Below, in pieces: positions 17,703-27,296 of a stretch of 64,000 nt of DNA (position 1 is the first letter of the stretch; every line of letters begins with the position of its first letter). Source of the stretch: Bordetella parapertussis (GTDB taxonomy: Bacteria > Pseudomonadota > Gammaproteobacteria > Burkholderiales > SG8-41). The stretch spans positions 20,919 through 84,918 of the forward strand of contig CAMDRT010000018.1 of the NCBI GenBank assembly GCA_945906815.1, in the 5' to 3' direction. The notes below the pieces were generated by a model. It was not told where the DNA came from. It ran no database searches and saw nothing but the letters and a program-made list of their open reading frames with translations. Both the position numbers and the translations under genes were made by a program.

Positions 17703-19241
17703 TTAAGACTCTAGCGTGGCTAGCGAGACGCCAAGTTTCGCGCGGCGCGTCAGCCAGATATTCGGACGATAACGCGGATCGGCGTAAATATTGTTCATGT
17801 TGTCCAGGATGCGATGGATATTTTGCACGCCCAGCACGTCGCCGAACTTGAAGGGGCCATTCGGGTAATTCAGACCCAGCGTCACCGCTTTGTCGATATC
17901 CGCCGGCACCGAAGTGCGGCTTTGCGCGATCGAGCACCCGATATTGACGATCATCGCCACAATGCGCTGCGCGATAAAGCCGGGGCTGTCGCGGCACACT
18001 GTCACCGGCACGCCATCGGACGCCAGTAAGCCGTGTGCTGCATCGCGAAAGGCCGGGTCAGTAACCGGCGTGGTCATCATGGTGCGGCGTTTTACCATCG
18101 GGAACAAGGTATCGACGGCAACGGTGCGCCTGGGATCAAGGCCTTGCGAGGTTGCTGCCGTGGTAGCGTCTTCGCCGATGGGGGTCACCAAAATCAATGC
18201 TTGGGCCGAGGGCGTAGCGCCCGACTCCAGCGCCGCGCCCAACTTACTCAGCAATTCCTTTAATTTAGCTGAGCCGGCGGCTTCAACCGCGCTGACCCAA
18301 ACCGATTCCGGTCGCGCGGCAGGCGCGGGAGCTTCCGGCGCGACGATGGCTTTCATATCGGCGTCGTAATTGTAAAAGCCTTTTTTTGATTTACGCCCCA
18401 GCACGCCGGCCTCGAAACGCTGTTGCATAATCAAACTGGGGCGATAACGCGGTTCCTGAAAAAACTGCTCATAAATCAGGGCAGAAGCCGGTTGCGTGAC
18501 GTCGAGGCCGGTCAGCTCCATCAACTCGAACGGCCCCATACGAAAGCCGCCCACATCGCGCATCACGCGGTCCACATCAGCGAAGCTTGCCACACCCTCG
18601 TAGACCAGGTGCGAGGCTTCGAGCGAAAATCCGCGCCCCACCTGATTGACCAGAAAGCCGGGGGCATCGGTCAGGCGCACCGGCTCGCGCGTCATGCGGC
18701 GGCCCAGCGCCATCAACGCGTCGCACACCCATGCTTCGGTGAGCAGGCCGGAAATCACCTCCACCAGCTTCATCAGCGGCACCGGGTTGAAGAAATGGAA
18801 GCCGGCGAAGCGCTGCGGTGTTTTAAGCTTGGCGCCGATGCTCGTCACCGACATCGATGAGGTGTTCGACACCATGATGCAGTCGGGTGAAACTATCGTT
18901 TCCAGCTCGCCAAACAATGCGCGCTTGGCTTCAAGATTTTCGACGATGGCCTCGATCACCACGTGACAGGACTGCATGTCTCGGTGCGAGTCCACTATCG
19001 TGATGCGCGCGGTAGCCGCGGCGGCATCTTCCTTGCTCATGCTGCCTTTATCAGCAGCACGCTCCAGCATTTTCGCGATGAAATCCTTGGCCTCAGCCGC
19101 GGCACCGGGTCGCGCATCCGTCATCAGCACATGCATGCCGCCCGCCACAGTAACCTGAACGATGCCGCGACCCATGGCACCAGTACCGATCACCCCCACG
19201 AGCAAATCAGCCCGATGCATATCCAATACTGCCGCCGTCAT
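17703..19241 (-). CDS. 3-hydroxyacyl-CoA dehydrogenase (two C-terminal domains)
   Basis: NAD-dependent enzyme oxidising 3-hydroxyacyl-CoA to 3-oxoacyl-CoA. The N-terminal Rossmann fold has VGVIGTGAMGRGIVQV, the catalytic region has HFFNPVPLMKLVEVI, and the 3HCDH C-terminal domain has DAPGFLVNQVGRG. A second C-terminal domain (RDSPGFIAQRIVAMIVN) makes the protein 512 residues, the longer PaaH-like form. An Ala/Pro-rich linker (APEAPAPAARPE) separates the parts. It is first in the leftward cluster with the thiolase and gcdH; a 53-bp AT-rich gap precedes the thiolase. Confidence 0.92.
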   Translation of the reverse strand: MTAAVLDMHRADLLVGVIGTGAMGRGIVQVTVAGGMHVLMTDARPGAAAEAKDFIAKMLERAADKGSMSKEDAAAATARITIVDSHRDMQSCHVVIEAIVENLEAKRALFGELETIVSPDCIMVSNTSSMSVTSIGAKLKTPQRFAGFHFFNPVPLMKLVEVISGLLTEAWVCDALMALGRRMTREPVRLTDAPGFLVNQVGRGFSLEASHLVYEGVASFADVDRVMRDVGGFRMGPFELMELTGLDVTQPASALIYEQFFQEPRYRPSLIMQQRFEAGVLGRKSKKGFYNYDADMKAIVAPEAPAPAARPESVWVSAVEAAGSAKLKELLSKLGAALESGATPSAQALILVTPIGEDATTAATSQGLDPRRTVAVDTLFPMVKRRTMMTTPVTDPAFRDAAHGLLASDGVPVTVCRDSPGFIAQRIVAMIVNIGCSIAQSRTSVPADIDKAVTLGLNYPNGPFKFGDVLGVQNIHRILDNMNNIYADPRYRPNIWLTRRAKLGVSLATLES

Positions 19242-19360
19242 GAAATCCCTTTACTAAACAATTGGTTATGTTGTATATGTGCGCAGAGAAACGCTGTGAA
19301 TTATAGGCGCAGGCACCTGCTGTGGCAATCAGCGCCGCAGTCACCGCGCTTCCATTTAAA

Positions 19361-19380
19361 AGGGGTCAGATTCGATTTAT
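19361..19380 (+). repeat. Short dispersed-repeat-like motif (GGGGTCAGATTCGATTTA)
   Basis: The motif AGGGGTCAGATTCGATTTAT lies between the ylqF-type GTPase gene and the dehydrogenase gene. Similar GGGGTCAGACTCGATTT-type sequences often accompany REP-associated (Y1) transposase genes in proteobacteria. No transposase is present here, so this may be an isolated remnant. The call is by recollection of the motif only. Confidence 0.3.
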
Positions 19381-19420
19381 TGAAGTTAGTGCAATAAAAA
19401 CAATGGCTTAAATATATTTT

Positions 19421-20338
19421 TTATTTTGCAAAATCCGCCACGCTATTGGCGTCTTGTTGCCCGGCAGCTGATTCGAGATACGCGCCAAACGTCGCCGGGG
19501 TCTCCAGGCTCACCCGCCCCAGCGCACCGCTGCGGTAATCCATCAGTAAGGTAATAGCGGCTTTTTCGAAATCGAGCCCCGCACCCTTGAGCCGGTAGCC
19601 ACGCTTGACGGCCACCGCTTCGACCACGCTAACGCCATCGCTTTGCGCCTGTCCGACTGCCAGAGACGCGTAGGCGTAGCGTGCAGCCAGCGCCTGCGGA
19701 TAGTGTGCCAGAAGTATTTCGCCTAGAAACATCGCGACTTCGGATTCGTGATACGCCTTGACCCCAATCATGTGGCTGGCCGCGAGCATCAGACCTGCAC
19801 TGGGGTGTTCGATGCGCGGCCACATCAGGCCGGGCGTGTCAGTGAGTATCATCTCGGACGACAGTTCGTAGCGCGCCAGCGCTTTGGTCACCGCCGGTTC
19901 ATCGCCCACCTTGGCCGCGCGCCGTTTGAGCAAGGCGTTAATCAACGTTGATTTGCCCACGTTGGGCACGCCCATGATCATCATGCGCAGCGGCTTGAAA
20001 TTATCGTTGCGATGCGGTGCGAGTTTGCGGGCGGCCGCCAGCACTTTGGAGACTTCGCCCGGCTTTTTGCACGACAGCGCTATCGCCGCGACATGCTTTT
20101 GCGCATTGAAAAACCGCAGCCACGCTTGCGTGACCGCCGGATCAGCCAGATCCAGCTTGTTCAGCACCTTGAGACAGGGCCGCTGACGCGCAGCACGCAG
20201 CGTTTCGACCAGCGGATTCGCGCTCGCCATCGGACAGCGCGCGTCGAGCACCTCGATCACCAGGTCGTGTTCCGCCATGGCCTCTTTGGCCTTTTTGACA
20301 GCGACGGCCATGTGACCGGGAAACCAATTGATAGACAT
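19421..20338 (-). CDS. ylqF: Ribosome biogenesis GTPase YlqF/RbgA-type
   Basis: A circularly permuted GTPase of 305 residues involved in large-subunit ribosome assembly in its characterised relatives. It opens with INWFPGHMAVAVKKAKE, the family hallmark. G4 (LNKLDLAD) precedes G1 (MGVPNVGKSTLINALL) and G3 (DTPGLMWP), the permuted order that defines the family. The start at 20338 is chosen over a longer frame because INWFPGHM is the usual amino terminus. It is a single gene, divergent from the DUF349 gene. Confidence 0.92.
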   Translation of the reverse strand: MSINWFPGHMAVAVKKAKEAMAEHDLVIEVLDARCPMASANPLVETLRAARQRPCLKVLNKLDLADPAVTQAWLRFFNAQKHVAAIALSCKKPGEVSKVLAAARKLAPHRNDNFKPLRMMIMGVPNVGKSTLINALLKRRAAKVGDEPAVTKALARYELSSEMILTDTPGLMWPRIEHPSAGLMLAASHMIGVKAYHESEVAMFLGEILLAHYPQALAARYAYASLAVGQAQSDGVSVVEAVAVKRGYRLKGAGLDFEKAAITLLMDYRSGALGRVSLETPATFGAYLESAAGQQDANSVADFAK

Positions 20339-20483
20339 ATACTCTGCACAACACAAAATACAACATTACACGCGTTATAGACTGCGTACTCCGAGGGCAG
20401 CGAGTCACGCAGCCCGATTCAGTGTCACAATATAGCCTGTAATTGCGGTTTCCACTTTATTTCTTCTTTCCGGCTTTGGTATC

Positions 20484-23120
20484 GTGTTCGAAAATATATT
20501 CAAGAAAGACCTGCCGGTGGCTGACGCCGGCGCTGCGGAGGGGCAGTCCTCCGCCTTACTCGCCGATGGCAGCGCGCCCGTGCCACTGGCGCTTTCCGCG
20601 GAAGAGATGCAGGCCTGGCATCAGCGCCTCGATGCCGCCGCCAATGACGACACGGCACTGCTGCATATCGCGCATCACGCGCCTGTGCTGCCCTTAAAGC
20701 TGGCGGCAATCGAAGCATTGACGCATGAAGACACTTTCAAGCTGGCCATGCACGATTTCCGCGAGGCCGACAAGCGTCTGTATCGTGCCGCAAAATCGCG
20801 CTGGGACAAGGCACGAGCCACCCGCATCGCCACCGCCGAAGCCGACGCCCTGATTGCCAGCGCGCACGCATTGCTCGCGCTGGAGGTGGTAGCCGTCAAT
20901 CGCGTGCTGGACCTCGATCACGCATGGGCTGCGCTGGACAGCACGCTGCTTAACCCAGACTTGCCTGCAGAATTCGCCGCGCTCAGCTCACAATTAGGGG
21001 CCAAGGTACGCGTGCGCGGTGAGCATGCACAGGCGCTCAGCCGCTGGCTGGCGGCGACAGAGGATGCGATGGCGAATCTGAGCGCGGTGCTGCCGGGCGT
21101 CGCGTACGGCAGCACCGCACCTGCCGATGCGCAAACCCTGGCGCTGGCTCTGCTGGAACTGGTGCACACCGTTGCTGACGCGGATGACGCGCGCGGCATC
21201 GAACAATCCGCTGCTGCCAAGCGCCTGCTGGCAGTAGCTTCGAGCGTGGTTGAGCGCGCGAAATTTCTGCAGGCACTGCCCGCTACGGGCAGCGCTGACG
21301 ATGCCGGGGAAAAGCTGTTGATCGAACAATGGCGTGGATTCCCGGAGTTGTCCGAAGGTGAGCTGCATACCGTACTGGCGACGCGCTTCGCGGATTGGCG
21401 CAATACCGGCACTCACGCGCGACAACACGAACAGCATACCCAAAGCGCCCAGGAGCGCGCACGGCGCGCCGAACAGCAGCAGCAACGTGTGGCTGCGATA
21501 CAGCGCGATGTCGAGGCTGCGGAAGCCGCACAAGCCGGCGGACACGTGGCGGACCTCACGCGGTTGCTGGGGGCGATCGATCAGGGATTGAAGCGCGGCC
21601 CGCTGACAGGCAACCTCGCGCCGCGCATCGAATCACTGCGCCGCGAACAGCGGCGCCTGCAGGACTGGCAGCGCTGGAGCGGCGGACAAGGCCGCGAACA
21701 ACTGGTGGCCGAAGCGCAGGCACTGGCCGCTGCCAGCACCGGCAAAGTCGCCCTCAAGTCGCATACCGACGCGATTAACAAATTGCGCGAGCGCTGGAAA
21801 GAACTCGACAAACTCGGTGCTGCGTCCAAGCAAGCTGTCTGGCTCACCTTTGACGGCGCATTGGAGGCGGCCCACGCGCCGGTGGCTGCGCATCTGGAAA
21901 AACTCAAACAGGCGCGCCAGGAAAATCTTGCGGCGCGCGAACAAATCATTATGGGCTTGACGCAAGCCGCGGCGAAATTTTTTCCCGGCGCGCAGGAAGC
22001 TGCTGCCACCGGCACCACCGCAATCGACTGGCGTGCCCTCGCCCACACCCTGGACGAAGCCCAGGCCGCGTGGCGCAAGCTCGGACCCGTCGAACACACG
22101 GTGCCGCGCAAGACCCTGCAAGGCGACAAGGCCATTACCACGCGTTACGCGGCAGCGGTGCAGGCACTGCAAGCGCCGCTGAAAAACGTCTATGGCGAGG
22201 CGCGCAGCCAGCGCGAACAACTGGTTGCGGGTGCAAAACAATTGGCAGCCGCCGATGTAAGCGCGCGCGATGTGGTGGACAAGGTGCGCAAGCTGCAAAC
22301 GCAGTGGCAAGCCGTGGCCAAATCGCTGCCGCTGCCGCGGCGTGATGAAAACACGCTGTGGCTGACCTTCAAAACGGCCACTGACGCCATATTCACCGCG
22401 CGTGATGCCGCGCGTGCGGCGAGCGAAGCTGAATTTAATGCCCAACAAAAAGCGCGAGCAGAGATTATCGAGCGCGTTGCGGCGCTGGCCCGCGCCACCA
22501 CCGCGGCGGATATCAAGCGCACATTAAACGAAGCCGACAGCGCCTGGCGCACAGCACCCGAGGCACCTAAATCACAAACCGCCAAACTGGATGCGCGTTA
22601 TCGTGCCGCGCGCGACGCCGCCGCCCGGCGCATCAGCGAACTCGCGCTACACGCCGAGCAGGCGCGTTACGATGCGCTGCTGGCGAAGATCGCTCTGTGC
22701 CATGAGCGCGAAGCGCTGGCGGCGCCGGGGCCAGCGCTCAGTGCTGAACAAACAGCCGATTTGGAAACGCGCTGGAACGCTGTAGCGCATCTGCCCGAGA
22801 CCTGGAAAAGCCGGATCGATGCACGCTTTCAAGGGCACGCCAAGGAGAGCGAAAAACCAGGCGCGAGCCTGCAGGATACCCTGCTCAATCTGGAAGTCGC
22901 CTGCGGCATAGACACTCCGGAGGAATTTCTCGCCGCGCGCCAGCATTTGAAAATTCGCGCCTTAAAAAACGCCATGGAAGGCCGCCAGAACAGCGCCACC
23001 ACGCCTGCGGAAATTGAGCGCTGGATGCTTGAAGCCGCAGCGTCGGCCAGACCCGATGAAACCTCGCGCGAGCGGCTTGCAAAAATCATCGCCGCAGTAC
23101 GGCGGCGTCGACAGAGTTAG
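20484..23120 (+). CDS. DUF349 domain protein
   Basis: An 878-residue, Ala/Arg-rich, mostly helical protein with repeated DUF349-type segments, for example ERWKELDKLGAASKQAVWL and LQTQWQAVAKSLP. Coiled-coil character is evident in QHTQSAQERARRAEQQQQRV. No membrane segment or signal is seen, so it is cytoplasmic. Family members are widespread in proteobacteria, and their role is poorly defined. The start is GTG 20484. It ends opposite the amidase gene, with a weak inverted repeat between. Confidence 0.85.
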   Translation: MFENIFKKDLPVADAGAAEGQSSALLADGSAPVPLALSAEEMQAWHQRLDAAANDDTALLHIAHHAPVLPLKLAAIEALTHEDTFKLAMHDFREADKRLYRAAKSRWDKARATRIATAEADALIASAHALLALEVVAVNRVLDLDHAWAALDSTLLNPDLPAEFAALSSQLGAKVRVRGEHAQALSRWLAATEDAMANLSAVLPGVAYGSTAPADAQTLALALLELVHTVADADDARGIEQSAAAKRLLAVASSVVERAKFLQALPATGSADDAGEKLLIEQWRGFPELSEGELHTVLATRFADWRNTGTHARQHEQHTQSAQERARRAEQQQQRVAAIQRDVEAAEAAQAGGHVADLTRLLGAIDQGLKRGPLTGNLAPRIESLRREQRRLQDWQRWSGGQGREQLVAEAQALAAASTGKVALKSHTDAINKLRERWKELDKLGAASKQAVWLTFDGALEAAHAPVAAHLEKLKQARQENLAAREQIIMGLTQAAAKFFPGAQEAAATGTTAIDWRALAHTLDEAQAAWRKLGPVEHTVPRKTLQGDKAITTRYAAAVQALQAPLKNVYGEARSQREQLVAGAKQLAAADVSARDVVDKVRKLQTQWQAVAKSLPLPRRDENTLWLTFKTATDAIFTARDAARAASEAEFNAQQKARAEIIERVAALARATTAADIKRTLNEADSAWRTAPEAPKSQTAKLDARYRAARDAAARRISELALHAEQARYDALLAKIALCHEREALAAPGPALSAEQTADLETRWNAVAHLPETWKSRIDARFQGHAKESEKPGASLQDTLLNLEVACGIDTPEEFLAARQHLKIRALKNAMEGRQNSATTPAEIERWMLEAAASARPDETSRERLAKIIAAVRRRRQS

Positions 23121-23152
23121 GCTAGCGCACGCCTGGGTCACTAGCTGAGTGT
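23121..23152 (+). terminator. Weak terminator-like inverted repeat between convergent genes
   Basis: GCTAG (23121-23125) and CTAGC (23141-23145) flank a 15-base loop and are followed by a GTTTTT tract. It lies right after the DUF349 stop and before the convergent amidase end. The stem is only five pairs, so support is limited. Confidence 0.35.
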
Positions 23153-23162
23153 TTTTGCAGGT

Positions 23163-24434
23163 TTACTGGAGCCGGCTTTCCGCCCACGCGGCGCTTGCCA
23201 GCAACCCATAGTCCGCGCCGTACGCCCCTACCAGTTGCACACCCACCGGCAAGCCGTTGGCAGCAACCGCGGCGGGTAGCGTAATCGCGGGCACGTGCAA
23301 CACGGTCCAGACGGCGTTGAAGATAGGCTCGCCGGTGCTGTTGAGCGTTAAGGGCGCCGCGCCCGGCGCACTCGGCACCAACAGTGCATCGTGAGCGCGA
23401 AAAATGTCGCGCAGCATGCGCCGGCAGTCCGCCACGCACTGCTGTGCCTCTATATAAGCCTCCATAGTGCAGGTGGCCCAGCGCGCCATGCGTGGCTGCA
23501 GCGACGCGCTGAGTTTTTCAGGTGCGCTGCGTACTTCGTGACTCAGGGCACGATACGCCTCGTAGTCGCCGATCACGCTGTGCGCGGCCGCCACTGCATC
23601 GAACGCGGACGGCAGTTGATACGCCGTCACGCATGCGCCTGCACGCGATAGTGCCGCCGCAGCGCCTTCGATCGCAGCCACGGTTGCAGGCTCGGCATAT
23701 TTCCATTGTGGTGTGCGGCAAAAACCGATACGCGGATTAGTCACGGTGGTTAGCGCTGGCGCGGTACATTCGGTAACCTGCGGCAGACTCAGTGCGATGT
23801 CTTCGACACTGCGCGCAATAAGGCCTACGGTATCCAGCGATTCAGCATTGGGTTTCACGCCTGCGCGATTGATGAGGCAAAAGGAAGGCTTAAAACCCAC
23901 CACCCCGCAATAGGACGCGGGCCGCAGCACCGAGCCGCCGGTCTGCGTGCCCAGCCCCAGGGGCATCATGAAATCTGCCACACCCGCGGCAGAGCCGCTC
24001 GACGATCCGCCCGGCGTATGCGCGAGATTGCGCGGGTTGCGCGTTTTGTTGGGATGGCGCATGGCGAACTCAGTGGTCACCGTTTTGCCCATGATGATCG
24101 CGCCTGCTTTCCTTAGCGCCGCCACGCACGCAGCATCGGCTGCTGCGCGATGTCCGGCGTAAATCGGCGAGCCATATTCGGCGGGCATGCCGGCGACGTC
24201 GATGATGTCCTTAATGCCCACGGGTATGCCGTGCAGCGGGCCGCGCCGCGGTTCGCTATCGCGGGCACGCGCCTGCGCCAGAACATCGCCTGCGTTGACA
24301 TGCACCCATGCCTGCACCTCGGGTTCGCGCGCGGCGACGCGAGCGAGACAGGCTTCGGCAAGTTGCACGGCGGTGAGCTTGCCGGCGCTCATCTGTGCGT
24401 GCGCCTGAGTGATCGACAGCTTGTTGAGTTCCAT
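23163..24434 (-). CDS. Amidase (amidase signature family)
   Basis: Hydrolase of the Ser-Ser-Lys amidase family, about 423 residues. The catalytic lysine is in LHGIPVGIKDIIDVAG, the cis-serine in GGSSSGSAAGVAD, and the nucleophile serine in GTQTGGSVLRPASYCGVVG. C-terminal PAAVAANGLPVGVQLVG is typical. The start is placed at the ATG 24434 (MELNKLSITQ), which has GGAG just upstream; starts at 24443 and 24494 are alternatives. The natural substrate is unknown. It stands alone, divergent from a quinone-oxidoreductase gene. Confidence 0.88.
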   Translation of the reverse strand: MELNKLSITQAHAQMSAGKLTAVQLAEACLARVAAREPEVQAWVHVNAGDVLAQARARDSEPRRGPLHGIPVGIKDIIDVAGMPAEYGSPIYAGHRAAADAACVAALRKAGAIIMGKTVTTEFAMRHPNKTRNPRNLAHTPGGSSSGSAAGVADFMMPLGLGTQTGGSVLRPASYCGVVGFKPSFCLINRAGVKPNAESLDTVGLIARSVEDIALSLPQVTECTAPALTTVTNPRIGFCRTPQWKYAEPATVAAIEGAAAALSRAGACVTAYQLPSAFDAVAAAHSVIGDYEAYRALSHEVRSAPEKLSASLQPRMARWATCTMEAYIEAQQCVADCRRMLRDIFRAHDALLVPSAPGAAPLTLNSTGEPIFNAVWTVLHVPAITLPAAVAANGLPVGVQLVGAYGADYGLLASAAWAESRLQ

Positions 24435-24550
24435 ACGCTCCATCCATGAAAGGTGAGAATGACATTGTGCCACGCACCCGCTCTGGCATGGCATGGCGCG
24501 GTGCTACACTGCTGCGCACCTCTTGAACACGACTAAGCTCAATACTTAAA

Positions 24551-25552
24551 ATGCAAGCTGCTTGGTACACCCAACAAGGCAAACCTACTGCCGTGATGCA
24601 GTTCGGCGAGCAACCCACGCCGCACGCCGCTGCAGGCGAAGTACGCGTGCGTTTGCACGCCTCGGGTGTGAACCCCGCCGACTGCAACCGCACCGTCGGG
24701 CGCAGCTACGCCATGGAAGGCCCGTTAATCATACCCAACAGCGATGGCAGCGGTATCGTCGACGAAGTGGGAGCGGGCGTAGATGCGTCGTGGCTCCAGC
24801 GCCGGGTATGGCTGTATAACGGCCAACGCGGCGGAAGGCTGCTGGGAACCGCTGCCGAGTACATCGCACTCAGTGTCGATCTTGTCGCCGAGTTGCCGGA
24901 GCACACCCCTTTCAACCACGGTGCCTGCCTCGGCATACCCTGCATGACCGCACACCGCTGTGTGACGCTGGGGGGCGACCTAAAAGGCAAAACCGTGCTC
25001 GTTACCGGCGGCGCGGGCGCAGTCGGCCACTACGCCGTGCAGTGGGCCAAACGCTACGGTGCGCGCGTGATCGCCACCGTGAGTTCTCCCGCCAAGGCCG
25101 CACATGCCATCGCGGCAGGCGCTGACTTCAGCGTCAACTATCGCAGCGAAGACGTGGTCGCGCGCGTGCGCGAATTCACTGCGCATTTCACTCACGGGGC
25201 CGGCGTGCAGCATGTGGTGGATGTTGATTTCGGCGGCAATTATGCAAGCACACTGCCGCTGCTCTCCGCCAACGGTTCCATCGCCTACTACGCAAGCAAA
25301 GGCAATGTGTCGCCGACGATTGCCGCACCGGATCTGATGCGCAAGAATGTCTCCGTCCATGGCGTGTTGCTCAACGGCGCGCCGCACGCCGCGCGCAAGC
25401 GCGCGCAGAATGACATTGTGCAGTGGTTAAAAGAAGGCGGCATGCAACACACAGTGTCGGCGGTATTTCCGCTTACACGCACAGCTGAGGCGCATGAGGC
25501 AGTTGAGTTTCAGGCCAAACACGGCACCGTGGTTGTGGCTTGCAAAGGCTGA
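24551..25552 (+). CDS. Zinc-free quinone oxidoreductase / MDR-family dehydrogenase
   Basis: A 333-residue medium-chain dehydrogenase with the NADPH-binding motif VLVTGGAGAVGHYAVQWAK. VRLHASGVNPADCNR and YNGQRGGRLLGTAAEY are typical of NADPH:quinone reductases. Catalytic and structural zinc ligands of alcohol dehydrogenases are lacking. It is monocistronic and divergent from the amidase. The substrate is uncertain. Confidence 0.87.
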   Translation: MQAAWYTQQGKPTAVMQFGEQPTPHAAAGEVRVRLHASGVNPADCNRTVGRSYAMEGPLIIPNSDGSGIVDEVGAGVDASWLQRRVWLYNGQRGGRLLGTAAEYIALSVDLVAELPEHTPFNHGACLGIPCMTAHRCVTLGGDLKGKTVLVTGGAGAVGHYAVQWAKRYGARVIATVSSPAKAAHAIAAGADFSVNYRSEDVVARVREFTAHFTHGAGVQHVVDVDFGGNYASTLPLLSANGSIAYYASKGNVSPTIAAPDLMRKNVSVHGVLLNGAPHAARKRAQNDIVQWLKEGGMQHTVSAVFPLTRTAEAHEAVEFQAKHGTVVVACKG

Positions 25553-25602
25553 GGCATACAGATGTAAGTATTTGTTTTTATTGCAAACATTAAAATTAAC
25601 CG

Positions 25603-25992
25603 CTACTGCTCGTCGCAATCGTAGTCGTAGTCGTAGTCGTAGAACACCGCTTCGATGTTGTGTCCGTCGGCATCGACTACAAAGGCAGCATAGTAGCCGG
25701 GCCAGTATTCCTTCCGATATCCCGGCGCGCCGTTGTCTTTTGCTCCCACCGCCAGTGCTGCCTTGTGAAACTTGCTGACTTGCGTTTTGTTTTTTGCCTC
25801 AAACGCAACGTGCAAAGGGACGACGCCCCTAGCGTTAGTCGCTATCCAAAAATCCGTATTCCTGCCGTCATTGAATCCGGCTGCTTCGCCGTATTCCATA
25901 TTTTGCTTATACCCGAGCGACGCCAGCACTTTGACGTAGAACGCTTTTGCTTTTTTATAATTGCCGACGGGGATGCAGGTGTGCGCGATCAT
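25603..25992 (-). CDS. VOC-family (glyoxalase/dioxygenase fold) protein
   Basis: A 129-residue protein with one glyoxalase-like module: MIAHTCIPVGNYKKAKAFYV, then GFNDGRNTDFWIAT, LHVAFEAKNKTQV and PGYYAAFVVDADGHNIEAVF. The start ATG 25992 is at the usual VOC amino end; a longer frame upstream has no support. The tail YDYDYDYDCDEQ is encoded by four copies of a 6-base repeat (25612-25641) and extends past the usual family end, so replication slippage probably shaped it. The chemistry is unknown. Confidence 0.8.
   Translation of the reverse strand: MIAHTCIPVGNYKKAKAFYVKVLASLGYKQNMEYGEAAGFNDGRNTDFWIATNARGVVPLHVAFEAKNKTQVSKFHKAALAVGAKDNGAPGYRKEYWPGYYAAFVVDADGHNIEAVFYDYDYDYDCDEQ
25612..25641 (-). 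repeat. Hexanucleotide (TAGTCG) repeat at a gene end
   Basis: GTAGTCGTAGTCGTAGTCGTAG on the plus strand is a run of 6-base units encoding the alternating Tyr-Asp tail of the VOC-family protein. It is an in-frame microsatellite, likely to vary in length between strains. Confidence 0.8.
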
Positions 25993-26002
25993 AGCTATGC
26001 GT

Positions 26003-27196
26003 TTAAGCCACTTTGCGGTTACCCCGCGCCGCCGCCAAGCTCGGTACCAACGCCGCGCGCACATACACGTAGCCTTCAAACAGCCGCCGCTGCGTGCGAT
26101 AAAACGCGCCCTGCTCTGCGTGCCACTGGCCGTTGATGTTGCGCACGTCGGCCGCTACCGTCAGTATCCCCGACGGCATGGCGATGCGCAGCGGTGCATT
26201 GCCATCCACCGCGGCACGCGCTGCTTGATGCACCACGGAACCTGCGATGCGCGCAGCCACTGCAGTACACAATGACACCGTTAACGGCAAGGCGCGATGC
26301 GGTTGTCCGCTCGACAGCATGCGCGCGGTCAGATCGACCTCGCCGGCTTGGATGGATGCGCCGCTGAGCAGTGCTGCGTCCTGTGCGGGCGATACAAAAC
26401 CGACGAAGGGTACGGTTGCTTTCTTTGCCGCCTCCAGCGGGTTTTGGGTGATGCCCATCGCCACCGATGCCGCGATACGAATGGCGCCGAGCACCTTCAT
26501 GATATCTGCATTGCCTTCGAGTGCATCGGGCATTTCGGTGCCCCTAAGACCAATATCAGCAGCGCGCACAAATACCGTGGCGTTGGCCGCATCCACCATC
26601 GACACCGTAAGTTTGCCTACGCCAGGAACATCCAGCACGTCGCTGACATTTCCGGTCGGCAGCAATTTTCCGGTAGTCGCGCCGCCCGGCTGCAAAAACT
26701 CCAGCCGCACCGGCGAGCCTGTACCGGACACGCCCGGAATCGTCAGCTCACCATCCACCTCGGACAAACCGTCGTCCAGGTTAAAGCGCGCCTGTATGAT
26801 TTTTTTGGTGTTGGTGTTGTGGATGCGTACCATCGCCTCGCGACCACTGACATTGACCATGCCTTCATCCACCGCGAACGGTCCCATTGCCGACGACATA
26901 TTGCCGCAGTTGGCGCTGTAATCGACTTCGGCTTTTTTCACCTGCACCTGCGCGAAGGTGTAATCGATGTCAGCGTCAGAGCGGCTCGATGGCCCCACCA
27001 CACACACCTTGGATACCGACGACACACCGCCACCCATGCCGTCAAGCTGGCGTCCGTATGCGTCGGGGCTGCCGATGGCCGCAAGAAAAATTTCATCCCA
27101 CTGCGCGCGGTCTGACGGCAAGTCCCTGGCGTGAAATACCACCGCGTTGCTGGTGCCACCGCGCATGAATACAGCGGGGAGTCTGAATTGTTTCAT
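26003..27196 (-). CDS. prpF: PrpF-family isomerase
   Basis: A diaminopimelate-epimerase-fold isomerase of 397 residues. MRGGTSNAVVFHARDLP at the start and YSANCGNMSSAMGPFAVDEG (the conserved cysteine and the family signature) place it in the PrpF family. Members isomerise 2-methylaconitate in the methylcitrate cycle or tautomerise oxalomesaconate in aromatic acid degradation (GalD/LigU-type). No prpC, prpD or acnD genes are nearby, so the substrate stays open. It is 10 bp from the VOC gene and on the same strand. Confidence 0.88.
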   Translation of the reverse strand: MKQFRLPAVFMRGGTSNAVVFHARDLPSDRAQWDEIFLAAIGSPDAYGRQLDGMGGGVSSVSKVCVVGPSSRSDADIDYTFAQVQVKKAEVDYSANCGNMSSAMGPFAVDEGMVNVSGREAMVRIHNTNTKKIIQARFNLDDGLSEVDGELTIPGVSGTGSPVRLEFLQPGGATTGKLLPTGNVSDVLDVPGVGKLTVSMVDAANATVFVRAADIGLRGTEMPDALEGNADIMKVLGAIRIAASVAMGITQNPLEAAKKATVPFVGFVSPAQDAALLSGASIQAGEVDLTARMLSSGQPHRALPLTVSLCTAVAARIAGSVVHQAARAAVDGNAPLRIAMPSGILTVAADVRNINGQWHAEQGAFYRTQRRLFEGYVYVRAALVPSLAAARGNRKVA

Positions 27197-27296
27197 AACG
27201 TCTCTTTACTGTAGGGGGTTAAAAACTCTGGGGCAGTTGCCGCCTGCGGGAATGACTTTGCCGCTACGCTGCGCTGGCCAGCGCCGCGCCTTGGGA

